DNA from: Branchinecta lynchi
Taxonomy: Eukaryota > Arthropoda > Branchiopoda > Anostraca > Branchinectidae
Assembly (NCBI GenBank): GCA_023053575.1
Contig: JAKZAP010000009.1
Span: 22,921,869 to 22,985,868, forward strand
Direction of reading: 5' to 3'
Length of the DNA stretch: 64,000 bases
In this document: positions 1-9,954 of the stretch, in pieces
Layout: every line of letters starts with the position of its first letter
How positions within the stretch are numbered: the first letter of the stretch is position 1
Translations under genes and position numbers: made by a program
Notes under the pieces: model-generated
Told to the model about the DNA's origin: nothing
Database searches by the model: none
The model's input: the letters and a program-made list of their open reading frames with translations, nothing else

Positions 1-475
1 CAGAAGTAAAGCAGGAAGTTTCGGTCAGTATCGTCAAAATAGATATGGCCTATAGAGGTAGGCCTATATCTATTCAACCAATGTTTACAACGGATACGTC
101 AGCTATGATTCTTCATCAGCGATATTTCGGCCCTTCTTGGCAAGAGTCCTCGTCAGGCTGTCAATCCTCTGGTTCAACTTCGGAGAAGGAAACACACCTG
201 TAATCTTTTTTGAAGTAGCACTTTTTTCCAGAAAAGAACACTTTTTCCAGTCTTCAATAGCACGGAAAATTTCGGTGGTGTGGCAACCCTGGATAGTTTC
301 TGATTACAGGTTTGTTTCCTTCTCAGCTTAGGCTCAAAGAATATTTACGCCTATATCTGAACTTGGTTTTCTCAGATGATTAGCATGGCGAAGACTGGAT
401 CTAGCGAAGAGAAGACCCAGTTGTCTGGATCAAATATCAGAGTTTTGGGATCCCATCGAAACCTTAGGTCTTTTT
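1..475 (+). repeat. GGGATCCC-family repeat end, split by a foldback element
   Basis: Bases 1-62 resemble 10855-10915 and bases 353-475 resemble 10930-11030, including the terminal GTTTTGGGATCCCA. The stretch between them holds one arm of the type A foldback repeat (TCGGCCCTTCTTGGCAAGAG, then CTCGTCAGGCTGTC). This looks like insertion of the foldback into an older modular repeat. No coding exon was seen upstream of w1. Confidence 0.7.
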
Positions 476-594
476 TTTTTCTCTATACAAGATGGTGTAA
501 AAAAAATTCTGTTGCAATTTGTTTGCGGTCGAGTCATATTTGGCGCTAGATTGACTTTAGTAACTATGAAAGGCGTATTTTAGTGGTCGGACAA

Positions 595-740
595 TGAGCC
601 AATAGTGTTATATTTGACGGTGCAAAACGGATAAGTCAGCTACATTTTATTCGAGCTATATTTCGGCCCTTCTTGGCAAGGGTCCTCTTCAGGCTCAAGC
701 CGCTCAAGCTGGAAAATAAACTAGCCAATAGGGATCCAAT
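595..740 (+). repeat. Type B foldback repeat, single arm
   Basis: GATAAGTCAGCTACATTTTA, a few bases, then TTTCGGCCCTTCTTGGCAAG and GGCTCAAGCCGCTCAAGC. The same arm recurs at 2512-2600, 11448-11545, 60880-61005 and 61075-61255. Only one arm is present here. Confidence 0.7.
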
Positions 741-783
741 AGTGATGAGCCAATAGTGATCAATAGTGCGTTCTAGGGACCTA

Positions 784-1115
784 CAGGTAGAGGCGTGACA
801 AGCCAAAATATTTGGGGAGAGGGGGGGGGGGCAAGGTATTTACCGACTGGCTGGTAATTTTTACCGACTGTTTTTGTAGATAAAAACGACTATGTTGACC
901 AAAAATCGGCTGAAAAACTACCATTTTTTTTTTTAGAAAAAATTGATTATTTTGACGAGAAACCGACTGTTTAAAAAAAAAAATCGACTGTTTCTAAGAA
1001 AAAAATCGACTATTTTTACGGAAAATCGTGGTGCTTACTGCCAACTCGGCTATTTTTTACCGACTGGTCGACAACATTCGGGGCCCTCTCCCGCGCCCTA
1101 GTCGTGGCGCCCCTG
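784..1115. mobile_element. hAT-like short element, CGACTG family
   Basis: It starts CAGGTAGAGGCGTGAC and ends GTGGCGCCCCTG, imperfect inverted ends of the same style as the 37437-37750 element. The interior holds a poly-G run, GCAAGGTATTTACCGACTGG, and a loose tandem of AAAATCGACTGTTTTTACG-like units. No target duplication is clear (GGGACCTA left, CCTGAGGA right). It ends about 137 bp before exon w1. Confidence 0.6.
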
Positions 1116-1252
1116 CCTGAGGAATCTCTGTAGATATTACTGTAGGTCAAATTGATCAACAACTGGAAGTGTTGTTGATCGACTTTGGTTGTCATCATAG
1201 AAGTAGATGATCCATGTTACAGTCCTGTTACTCAGACCGTTTGTCCTTGTAG

Positions 1253-1381
1253 CCAGCGACGAGGAAGGATTCCGACGCCTCGACTGCGGCGGCGGAAGAA
1301 AAGAAGCGTCTGCGGAAAACACGACGAAGGACGCGACGTTTCGTCATTGATGGCGTGGCAGTCACAACAACGACATCACAG
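1253..1381 (+). CDS. Slk: SLK/STK10 exon w1 (pre-coiled-coil linker)
   Basis: Forty-three codons, phase 0 to 0. The acceptor is the TAG at 1250-1252 after the pyrimidine-rich CCGTTTGTCCTTG; the donor is CAG|GTGAGT. The product starts PATRKDSDAS, passes through a Lys/Arg-rich stretch and ends FVIDGVAVTTTTSQ. SLK and STK10 carry a very similar segment (FVVDGVEVSVTTSK) at this point, just before the RRQELRELR block that exon w2 supplies. In-frame stops at 1208 and 1250 block extension upstream, so the 1252/1253 acceptor decides the start. There is no in-frame ATG, so start-to-stop ORF finding misses it. Confidence 0.9.
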
Positions 1382-1582
1382 GTGAGTTTTAATGATTATT
1401 CCGTTGACAGACGATCCTGCCAGGATTTTCAGAACAATCATCATTCCGTATGGAAAAGTTGAGATTTTTTAAAGATCGTGATGGAAGTGCAGAAAATCCG
1501 CCCTGGAAAGCCTTGTCGTGTGTTAGCACCTTCGGCTGAAGGGGTTAGCAGGCGTATTGCAGTCTTTGGCAGGTAACATGAT

Positions 1583-1875
1583 GAGCGTGTTACACCCTAC
1601 TGACCGTAGTTACGACTCATGACGCCACGAATTCTGGCTTTTTGCCGTCAAGGCTGGAACGATTTTTCTATTTCCAGCAGAATGTCATGCCACAGGCGAA
1701 TCCGACTAATCAGGTTAACGAGATTTTTAGTTACCACGTTTACTATGCTCCCGGGCATGGTAAGCAAATAGTTACCATTTCTAGAAGGTTGGAACGGTCA
1801 GCGTAGTAACTTTTTACGAGGTTGGGCGAAAATAGTAGCTAATAGCTACTAATGATAGAAGGGTGGAACACGCTC
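1583..1875. mobile_element. Short inverted-repeat element, GAGCGTGTTCCACCCT family
   Basis: The left end GAGCGTGTTACACCCT and right end AGGGTGGAACACGCTC are near-perfect inverses. GAT flanks both sides, possibly a 3-bp target duplication. The interior (TCTGGCTTTTTGCCGTCAAG, GGTAAGCAAATAGTTACCAT) recurs at 6854-7130. It has no coding capacity. Confidence 0.65.
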
Positions 1876-2504
1876 GATATCGTCATCCGGAGTCTAGAAC
1901 TCCACAAGCCCGCGCGAAAAACGATGAAGGGCAGAGGTCCTATTCTGATGTACCTCTTCTTCTTCTTCCGTTAGAGTCGAGGGTCAAAAGTATCCATAAC
2001 AGTGGTTCGAAGAAGAGCTGTTGTTCATTTTTAAAACTGATTTAAGTGCTTAATTATTTTTTGACAAAACTTTGGTTCAAAATTCCATAAAGAAAAAAAA
2101 ATGATTATCCGACTGATCGATTTTGAGTAATTTTTTCTATATGATTCCCAGCCGCTTGGGGTGAAACAGTATTTAGTTTCTTTTCCATAATTTGTTTGCT
2201 AAAAAATAAAATAAAGTAAATATTTAGGGGAGGTACCCTCCCCCCCCCCCCCTACCCAGTAAACGCTACTGAGGACAATCGCAAAAAGCGATCAATTCCG
2301 TAACAATCAACATCCTTTAAAGTAGAAGTAGCAGTAGATACTGGTTCTGTGCAAATATTCTACCAAACGTGACTCCTCTGAAACTCTGCTGGGATTCTCA
2401 AGGATTATACAAACACCCCTCTGGCTATTTTAGCATCGCGCGGACCCCTTGGTTTTGATGAGAGACACACAAGAAAAATGCGTGATTTGGATCATATTTC
2501 GGAT

Positions 2505-2700
2505 CAAATTTGACAATGCAAAACGGATCCGTCAGCTACATTTTATTAGAGCTGTATTTCGGACCTTCTTGGCAAGGGTTCCCTTCAGGCTCATGCCGCT
2601 CAAGGTGGAAAATGAGCTTGAAGTGGACACTTGCCAAGAAAGGACGAAATATAGCTCTATAAAATGTAGCTGACATATCCATTTTGCATTCTCAAATGTG
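2505..2700. repeat. Type B foldback repeat, both arms
   Basis: The left arm (CGTCAGCTACATTTTATTAG, TTCTTGGCAAGGG) is followed by its inverse (CTTGCCAAGAAAGGACGAAA, AAAATGTAGCTGACATAT) around a centre near 2605. A transcript could fold into a hairpin of roughly 80 bp. Confidence 0.7.
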
Positions 2701-2780
2701 ATTCGCACAGTTAGCTTAGGCTGAAGGAATATCCATATTTCGGAAACAATAAGAGGTTCGCCTCGACAAGAGCCAAACAC

Positions 2781-4096
2781 GGCAAATGCAAAAATCAGCG
2801 TAGTGCCATTACAATGTGGGTCCTGGTATGTCTACGTGGCTCCGACAATGGAGTCCTAGACTTCTAAATTATATTCGAAAATTTGATTATGGTTTGTTGT
2901 TCACGGTACAAGTCCCTTGTGTTATAGCGCCATCTGTGTACAATGGATAAACAATGGCGTAGGAAGATCGACATCTCGGAAGTGGTAATGGATGGGACGG
3001 TTTGGGCCGTAGAGATGTATTTACGATGGGACCTTGAAGGTAACAAGTGATTGAGATTTAACTTTAGCGGGAGTCCACAGCATCAAGTTTTTGTTGTCTT
3101 TTTTTGTTAAAGTTCAATGGGCACATCAAACTACCCCAATCCCACTCTGTAACAACCTAGGAACAATGCCTACCCCCTAGATCAGCAGCTTTTTCAACAG
3201 TTTCCTCTCTGTGATATTTCAAAGCGTAATTTTTTGGGCCAGGAAATGCTCAATTTACTAGCTTGGACAAAGATAAAAGTGAGGTTTCTTATAACACTTA
3301 GCAGATCTTTATTTTATGCATAAATTAGCTTGTATAATTCAAATTTGAATAGGCTATTTGTTTTTTAATGATTTCTGTTGCTATGTTATTTTTTATAAAC
3401 TTATCGCATATTCTGGTACATTTTATAAAGCAAGTTAATCAAGCTTCACAACACTATTCCACAAAGAAAAACTTTTAATAGGCACTTTAAAACATGGAAC
3501 TTCTGATGAAGCACTAGAACAATCAGGTAAACAGCATCTGGTGCTTGACTTTGGTGACATCTCAAATATATCCTTTTCTATCAAGCATTGCTGGGAGTTT
3601 TTGAATTTCCTGCCACGATATCCCAGCTCCTAAGATTTTGATCGCCGAAATGCCAGAGAGGTAAAGACAAGGGATAACAAGAAAACGGCCGATTTTTGTA
3701 GCGCCTTCTAAAGGTAGTCGGAAATGTTTTTTTTTTGAAGCATTTGATACAAATAAAGCTTTGGAAGTGTCCATTGTGCTTTAAGTAAGAGGCGTGGAAG
3801 CCTTTGTCAGCGTTATATTTATTTTTTTATTTACGTAGAATTTTTTCCAAACGTGGAGAAGCGAAAGCCTTTTCATTGCGCACTTCCCATTGACATATTC
3901 TTTTAATAATTCGTTTATATCGTTCGGGAATAAGTGAATAATGTTCACCTTTTTTCTTTGCACCCGATCGTTTTTGCTTTGTTGAAATGTCGGATGGTAA
4001 ATAAATAAACAAAAAGTACTTGTTCGTTAAAAACATGTTTTCTCTTGGTAATTTTATTGTTTCTGTCTTGCGTTTTAGGTTATTTCTTTTCCACCC
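2781..4096. other. Intron sequence without recognised feature
   Basis: AT-rich intron DNA. Short open frames on both strands have no recognisable motif. No RNA gene or exon in the kinase frame was seen. Confidence 0.5.
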
Positions 4097-4100
4097 TTAA

Positions 4101-5272
4101 AGTTTAACTGAAAAGCTAACTTATTTTTATGCATTTAATTGAACACACTGAATTATTATGATTCTGCAAAGGGATTTTTTATTTTCCATTATCTACTCTA
4201 GGTTATGACGTTCATAATATCTGAGACCGTACCGACAGCGTAAATATTACTATGACGCGGGAAATTTTAATCTCAACACAAACACGGCTTTTCAGTGGGC
4301 AGTGGAGAGATTGGCGAAGATGGATAGATAGATAGATTGATTAGTGTATTTCAAAAGTCCACTGGCCATAGGGTATACACAAACAAACAAAAACAAAAAT
4401 ATAACTTAAACAATCAGACTCCTTCTTTATTATCTAATATTATCTTATTATCTAAGTTATCTATCTACACGCCCACTCGAGTAATAACGGTAGGTTTACT
4501 ATTGCTCAAAATTTCAGGAAGTGATAAAATCACACCCTCCAGATAAATTTTCCTTAAATCAGAATGTTTCGGGCATCTACGGAGGAAATGGTCCAAATTT
4601 TCTTCCTCCTTCTCGCAAAGTGGGCAAGCATACCTCCCATCAGGAACCACACTACCTCTCTCAAAAACCTTCTGCCTGCTCTGAATTGGAAGGCAGTTTG
4701 CCCTTAGTTGGATCCAACGACATAAAACTTTCCCGGGTAGATTGAACTTAAAATACACTTCCTCTCCAAAACAAACTTTTACCACTTGATAATGACTCAA
4801 TGTTATAGAACTATTAACAGTACTCTGCCAACCGACACTGGATTTCCTCACCTTCTAAAACCACTCTAATCTGACGTTCTAGATCTTTTGGCAAATCAGC
4901 ACAACCAAGACCTTCATTCCATATACATGGCATTCCTACTCGCTCCAGTAACCACTTTACCTGGAATGGCCAAGAATGTTTCAAACCATTATTCAGCATC
5001 TCATCATAAGCTAACCTAGCTAGTCTATCGCTTAGTCTATATTGCTTAGTGCCTGAACAAACAAACCATAAATCTTTCTTGTAAGGCATACAACAAAAAT
5101 ACAAGCGCATAGAGGTACCACAAATGACACGGAAATTCCACTATTTGAAAATCGATTATTCGTGAACAGCGGAACCACGAGGTAACGCATTTTCAGCGGG
5201 TCTTCAAGCCAATTTAAGAGAATAAGTGATGGGTAACTAGAAAGTCCTACCAAAGTCCTTTTCGGTTAAACT
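4101..5272. mobile_element. TTAA-flanked element, AGTTTAACYGAAAAG ends, carrying a LINE fragment
   Basis: The left end TTAA|AGTTTAACTGAAAAG (TTAA at 4097-4100) and right end CTTTTCGGTTAAACT|TTAA (TTAA at 5273-5276) are inverse. The right 150 bp resembles 33640-33790 in opposite orientation, so this is a family. TTAA duplication with short inverted ends is the piggyBac signature; no transposase is present. Most of the interior is a LINE 3' fragment (4320-5110). Confidence 0.7.
4320..5110 (-). pseudogene. LINE ORF2 C-terminal fragment with CCHC-like motif
   Basis: Two overlapping frames on the minus strand (about 5110-4814 and 4851-4465), offset by a frameshift, encode the tail of a non-LTR retrotransposon ORF2. 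CPLCEKEEENLDHFLRRCP is the C-x2-C-x(n)-H-x4-C knuckle found at the C terminus of such proteins. The element's 3' end is the (TATC)n run at 4322-4337. It is 5' truncated and inactive, nested inside the TTAA-type element. Confidence 0.75.
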
Positions 5273-5394
5273 TTAAGGCGGAATGCTGATACTTTGGTCC
5301 TCGTGTAATTGAAATTGTTTTTGCTTCCGTACCGTTAAAAGATAAACAAGTTGTCCCTTGCGTGAAAATGTTTTAAATTATATTTCGTTGACAG

Positions 5395-5544
5395 GTGATC
5401 TACACTGATGAATCTGGTGAAAGGGTACACGATGAGCAGTTGCTACGAAAGCAGGAGCTTCGAGAACTCAAACTGCTGCAGAAAATCGAACAGAAGCAAA
5501 TGCAGGATTTGGAAGCGCAGTCTGCTGTTCTTAGAGCACAACAG
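5395..5544 (+). CDS. Slk: SLK/STK10 exon w2
   Basis: Fifty codons, phase 0 to 0, between acceptor GACAG (ends 5394) and donor CAG|GTCGGT, a weaker donor than the others. The product is VIYTDESGERVHDEQLLRKQ followed by ELRELKLLQKIEQKQ and more helix. The block RKQELRELKLLQK is the family hallmark at the start of the PKK coiled coil (RRQELRELRLLQK in vertebrates). It joins exon w1 in frame, giving TTTTSQ-VIYTDE where vertebrates read VTTSK-I/V. Confidence 0.93.
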
Positions 5545-5637
5545 GTCGGTGACTTTGTTGAGATTTATTTTAGGAATTTCGGTATTAGGAAATTATTGGT
5601 GCGTTTTTTTTTTGTATATAGTTTATATTCAAATAAT

Positions 5638-5885
5638 GCGTATAACAGATACGTCACTACGATGCTTTAGTAGCGATACTTCGGCCCTTCTTGTCATGGG
5701 TCCTCGTCAGGCTGTCGGGGAAGGAAACAAACCTGCAAATCATTTTTTGTTGCATGATTTGGAGGTTAGTTTTCTTCCCCGACGTTGACCCTGAAGATTG
5801 ACAGCCTGACGAGGACCCTTGCCAAGAAGGGCAGAAATATCGCTGCTAAAGCATCGTAGCTGACGTATCTGTTATATGCTTTATT
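5638..5885. repeat. Type A foldback repeat, complete
   Basis: The left arm (CAGATACGTCACTACGATGC, TCGGCCCTTCTTGTCATGGG, CTCGTCAGGCTGTC) and right arm (GACAGCCTGACGAGGACCCT, TGCCAAGAAGGGCAGAAATA, TAGCTGACGTATCTG) are inverse copies of about 85 bp around a 70-bp spacer. Just outside the right arm is GTTTCAAAGTCAGCTTGGGC, the sequence that seeds the 149-bp satellite at 37895. It starts 94 bp after exon w2. Confidence 0.8.
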
Positions 5886-5930
5886 TGAATATGTGTTTCA
5901 AAGTCAGCTTGGGCTCAAGGAATATTTATT

Positions 5931-6098
5931 GGATGTAGTTTCGGTGTAGCTTCCCTGTAATCTCACGTACTTGTGTTTTAGTTATGAAAGTACAGCATGT
6001 GGAATGGACGAATAAAATGGTACACATACTGTAGCCTACTTTCATAACTGAAACAAAAGTACGCCAAACTACAGTGAAACTACACCGAAACTACATCC
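5931..6098. mobile_element. Short inverted-repeat element with 19-bp perfect ends
   Basis: GGATGTAGTTTCGGTGTAG (5931-5949) and its exact inverse (6080-6098) bound 168 bp. Part of the interior is also inverted (TACTTTCATAACTGAAAC against GTTTTAGTTATGAAAGTA). No target duplication was recognised. Confidence 0.75.
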
Positions 6099-6121
6099 GG
6101 AAAAATGCACCTTATGACTAG

Positions 6122-6544
6122 CCTATAAGGCACATTCTCGCCGTTCCCCGAGGACTCCACTTGAGGAGTCCCCGCGTTTTTTTTTGTCCCGGGGACTCAC
6201 TCTCCGTATCTCGCGAGTCCCCACGGACGGGAAATGCTCTGATTATCATCACCATCATCAAAAAGGACTCCCTTTCAGATTCGGAGTGGAATCAATTTTT
6301 ACTGGTGGTGGTGCAATGTAAAATAAATTAAAATTAATCAAAATAAACAAAACCAAAAATAAAGCGGCTCCAAACTAATTTCGTCAACTGTATATCTATT
6401 TTTCGAACAAAATCCATGCTGGAAGCATTCCCCGTGTTCTCGCTGTTTCTGTCCGCGGAGTCCGCGTTGAGTGACTCCCTCTATTCTCGCCGTTCCCTTT
6501 GATTCCGCGAGGAGTCCTCAGGGAACGGCGAGAATACGCCTATA
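6122..6544. mobile_element. Inverted-repeat element, ATTCTCGCCGTTCCC ends
   Basis: ATTCTCGCCGTTCCC then GAGGACTCC at 6134-6158 is inverted at the right end (GGAGTCCTC, GGGAACGGCGAGAAT, ending 6535). CCTATA flanks both sides (6122-6127 and 6539-6544) as a possible target duplication. A direct extra copy of the end motif sits at 6483-6497. Confidence 0.65.
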
Positions 6545-6764
6545 GTCTGACTACAGGATGAGACACCGAAGAAATTGATGGCGGTTGTAGCTATTCCATC
6601 AGGAAAGGAGACCGACTTAAAACTGCACCTATACTACTTGGACTACTTCGACAGGAATTGCACCGTCACGGTACTACACCAACATGACTTTGCTTACGAA
6701 TACTTTACTATGTATGGAATACTATACTATGTGTATATATATACATAGTATACTATGTATGTAT

Positions 6765-6807
6765 GGATGTAGCTTCGTATAAACTTTACCTATACGAAGC
6801 TACATCC
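6765..6807. repeat. Perfect 17-bp stem-loop
   Basis: GGATGTAGCTTCGTATA, a nine-base loop, then the exact inverse. It lies beside an AT palindrome (6721-6760) and just before the 6854 element. Confidence 0.8.
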
Positions 6808-7139
6808 CCGTACTGGCGCTACACCAGGCTCCCCAGACATGATGGTACATCTAGAGCGTGTTCCACCCTACGTACCATAGCTACTACGCATGACCACACA
6901 AATTCTGGCTTTTTGGCGTCAAGGCTGGAACGCATTTTCTATTTTCACCAAAATGTCGTGCCCGGGCAATCCGGCCAATCACATCACGGAGAATCCTAGT
7001 TACCACGCTTACTACGCTCCAAAGCGTGGTAAGCAAATAGTTACTATTTTGAGAAGGTTGGAAGGGCCAGAGTAGTAACTTTTTTATGAGGTTGGAACGA
7101 AAATAATCACTATTATCACGAACAAATAACCTGACAGAA

Positions 7140-7562
7140 GGGACCCATAAATTTCCTGTAATGCCTCGCCATTCAGGGGGCTTGTCAATAAGAGATTCCG
7201 ATGCGCTCTTGACCGAGCGTCAGATAGTTCGAGAAATACCCACGGGAATAAAATACCGGACTATCCAGATAGACAAATATTTTCGCAGCTGTTTTACTAA
7301 ACTAGGAATATTTCTCTGTAATGGAAGAGTATCCTGTATCTTTTGTCCTAGCTTAGGTACCTGGCGGCATGCTGAATAGTCTTGACTTGTGCCAACAAAT
7401 TTTGTCTGTTTGAGCAAGAACGTCGATTCGACCCAAGCGGAATTTTTGGAAACTAGCTGAGACTCGGGCAACATAGCAACATAGAAGCATAGGAAATGAC
7501 AAGCCCCCTGAATGGCGAGTGCCCCCTGAATGGCGAATCATTACAGGAAATCTATGGGTCCC
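7140..7562. mobile_element. Nested element with about 45-bp inverted ends
   Basis: GGGACCCATAAATTTCCTGT, then CGCCATTCAGGGGGCTTGTC, is inverted at the right end (TGACAAGCCCCCTGAATGGC, then TTACAGGAAATCTATGGGTC). The right end carries an extra internal copy of CCCCCTGAATGGCGA. No target duplication was identified and there is no transposase. Confidence 0.7.
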
Positions 7563-7611
7563 TGGTAACATCACTATGCGTAGTCGAATATTTCCCCATG
7601 CCTTGTCCGCT

Positions 7612-7950
7612 AAGAACGAGCGGAGGTTAGTAGCTTCGCGCCACACACGTTTGGTTACGTCTACGAATAGCTAAATCACGGTGAGCCGTCGGTGAGGAAT
7701 AGTAGCAATCAAAGCTGATTGGTTGTATGGACGCGCTCCAGAGCGGGTCAGCGCGCGGGGTACGCCTCCTGCCGGCCTCTTGCACTATTTATTTCTGCGA
7801 TAAGCAACGGCGAAGACGGGTATCAACATCAGCTCAAAGCTAGAGTAATCACCTCTACGTCCGCTCAGTTTTGTCGGGGTATTCATAGTCGCAGCATGGG
7901 ACTAAAGACAGAAGCTCTGTTACATTATTTGTTCTTGCTATTAGTGACTA
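7612..7950 (+). repeat. 340-bp dispersed repeat (copy 1)
   Basis: It aligns end to end with 15120-15448, sharing GAGCGGGTCAGCG, GCAACGGCGAAG, TCCGCTCAGTTTTGTC and GGTATTCATAGTCGC. There is no conserved frame. Confidence 0.7.
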
Positions 7951-8269
7951 TTGTTAGAAGGATGGAACACGCTCTTAGACACTACTCCGACATGGGTACA
8001 CATCAATTGCCGCATTCCGCAATACACCGTCATGAAGCTACGCCCCTACCTGTACCTACACTACGGCACATTCAGACGTCACACAGACACGACTCCCGCG
8101 GTCCGTTTAAGGATCCATCATTCACCAGTCTAGGAATTAAATTAGATATATTAATGATTATTTGAAAACACTATTTGTATATATATATTTGAATATATTT
8201 TTGAATATATATACATTTGAAAACATTATTTGAGTATAAAAAGCACCTGCTCCACTTGTCGAAATTATG

Positions 8270-8521
8270 CCATCACCATACTTTGACGGAGAAGTTCGAA
8301 ATTCAAGATGCAAATGTTACCCTTTTTGACGTTTCTTCGTCGCTATCAAAAATCATTGACAACGGAGCCCAACCAGCGCACGACCTTCTACACTGCTTCC
8401 TGGCCGACGATTGAAATTAAGTGTCTTTTTGTGTATGTTTGTGTGTTTATTTATTTTCTACATTTACTCCGCTTTCTGAAAATGGCGGGTCAAAAATAAA
8501 TTACATACTTACTTACTTACT
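8270..8521 (+). mobile_element. LINE 3' tail ending in (TTAC)n
   Basis: The last codons of an ORF (VTLFDVSSSLSKII, ending LLHCFLADD) are followed by a 3' UTR and a TTAC/TACT tandem tail. The same sequence recurs inverted at 23785-24000 with about 90% visible identity. A conserved stop and a short tandem tail are typical of 5'-truncated non-LTR elements. It ends 64 bp before exon w3. Confidence 0.7.
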
Positions 8522-8585
8522 TATATGTTTCAAAGTCATCTTGAGTTCAAGAAATATTTAATTAAATTATAATTTTTTTTCTTAG

Positions 8586-8741
8586 GAGAAGAAATTCGAA
8601 CAAGAAAGACAGCACACCTTACGGCACTATGAGGTGGAGGAAGATTTTATGCTAAAAAATCAGAAAGCACAGATAGAAAGGGACGAACAACTACACGATG
8701 CCAGCTCTAAGATGCAGTCCAAACAAATTCGGCTAAATCAG
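8586..8741 (+). CDS. Slk: SLK/STK10 exon w3
   Basis: Fifty-two codons, phase 0 to 0. The acceptor is TTTCTTAG (ends 8585) after a T-rich tract; the donor is CAG|GTAATT. The product begins EKKFEQERQHTLRHYEVEED and continues as an uninterrupted Glu/Lys/Gln-rich helix ending QIRLNQ. The KKFEQE motif corresponds to KRFEQE in the vertebrate proteins, and the spacing to exon w2 fits without a missing exon. There is no in-frame start codon at the exon head, as expected for an internal exon. Confidence 0.92.
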
Positions 8742-9299
8742 GTAATTTTTGTCTTTTGTTCAGACGTATTATTGGTCTCAACTAATTTGTATCGTCATTC
8801 CATAAAAGCGTGACGTCACACCCATTTGATCTATTTTACCCCAAAAAATCGAAAAATTGTACTGTATTCCCATCGGTGAATATATATATTAAGCCGAGCG
8901 GCCAGCGAGGCGACGGTGGCGTTTACATTCATAAAACGGCTTAGGGACAATCAAATCGTATGTTGGGTCCTCAATCACATGACGTCACTAACTACATCAC
9001 GACCGTATGGAATTACGATACAATTAAGTCGACACCGTATTTTCCCCTTTTGACCAAGTAAGAGGATCAGGTTTGGTATGGGTCGACGAGAGCCTTGGGT
9101 CAGAGGCTAAGGGGGGGGGGGGTCTTTTCCTTCAGTGTCAAAGTGTCAAACGCCGGCTATGACAGGCAGATACAGTTGGAGGAGGCTTCAAACCTATCAG
9201 TGACGCTGTCCAGGACAATTCCAGGTACCTAAGATCAACTTACGTGAATCATGCACTCCTTTTCCAAAAATGCCTCAAACAAAAATGTTGAGAACTGTA

Positions 9300-9615
9300 G
9301 CCAGAACTCCGGCAGGTAGCACAGGAATAATTGTTGTACATTCATGACTACCGAATTCTTCACCATATATAATCCACCCACAGGTACCCCCATGTTGTAC
9401 GAAAAAGTAGCATGCAGTACCAACTGATGCTACTACATGTTACTACAGCCAGACTGGATGGTACTGGAGCAAGGCGGGATGCCACTGAAAACTACTGCTT
9501 AAGATTGGTCCAGTGTGAGGCAGATTAAATTAAAGTATTCTGTACTACTGCATATCAATACAACTTTTTCGTGAAACTACCATACAACTACACAGGCTAC
9601 ACATTTTGAACGGGA
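9300..9615 (+). repeat. CTACTAC-rich dispersed repeat
   Basis: Contains GCTACTACATG, GACTGGATG, AGATTGGTCCAGTGTGAGGC and ACTACACAGGCTAC. It matches the broken copy spanning 51038-52559, which is split by a LINE. A poly-G run lies just upstream at 9112-9122. Confidence 0.6.
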
Positions 9616-9669
9616 CGCCAGAAGTTATAAATATAGTTTTTTGAAAAGGTTTTAATTTAAAACATCCGA

Positions 9670-9937
9670 GACACTAGATGTTTCCGAATATCGAGTTTCA
9701 TTATGATCCAATCGCCCGTTCGAAAGTTATGCATGCCACTAGATTCCGGATTCTGCCTTCCCCCCTCCCTCCACAATGTTGGGATCGGGCAAGTGACTAT
9801 TTCCAGTTTAATCTGGTCGCGTCCCTGATACGGCTGCCAAGTTTCATCATCCTGGCACATCTGGAAGTAGCTCAACTCGCCATACGTGGGAGTGACCGAC
9901 GGAATTGCAATTCGGCCAAGTGCCATAAAAAAACGAA
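9670..9937 (+). repeat. ATGGCACTTG modular repeat, 3' fragment
   Basis: Carries two of the CAAGTTTCATC-type modules (GAGTTTCATTATGATCC; GCCAAGTTTCATCATCCTGG) and the closing GGCCAAGTGCCATAAAA. Fuller copies are at 15463, 31584, 34773, 52766, 55012 and 57530. Confidence 0.7.
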
Positions 9938-9954
9938 AAAAGAAGTCAGACAGA

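Larger units (their letters stand above)
6854..7974. mobile_element. GAGCGTGTTCCACCCT-family element with nested insertions
   Basis: The left end GAGCGTGTTCCACCCT and right end AGGATGGAACACGCTC match the 1583-1875 element, which is only 293 bp. The extra length is explained by the inserted inverted-repeat element 7140-7562 and by a 340-bp repeat (7612-7950) shared with 15120-15448. Confidence 0.6.

Noticed and set aside
1185..1385. 66-codon ATG frame over exon w1
   Set aside because: It lies in a different frame from the conserved FVIDGVAVTTTTSQ reading and has no family match.
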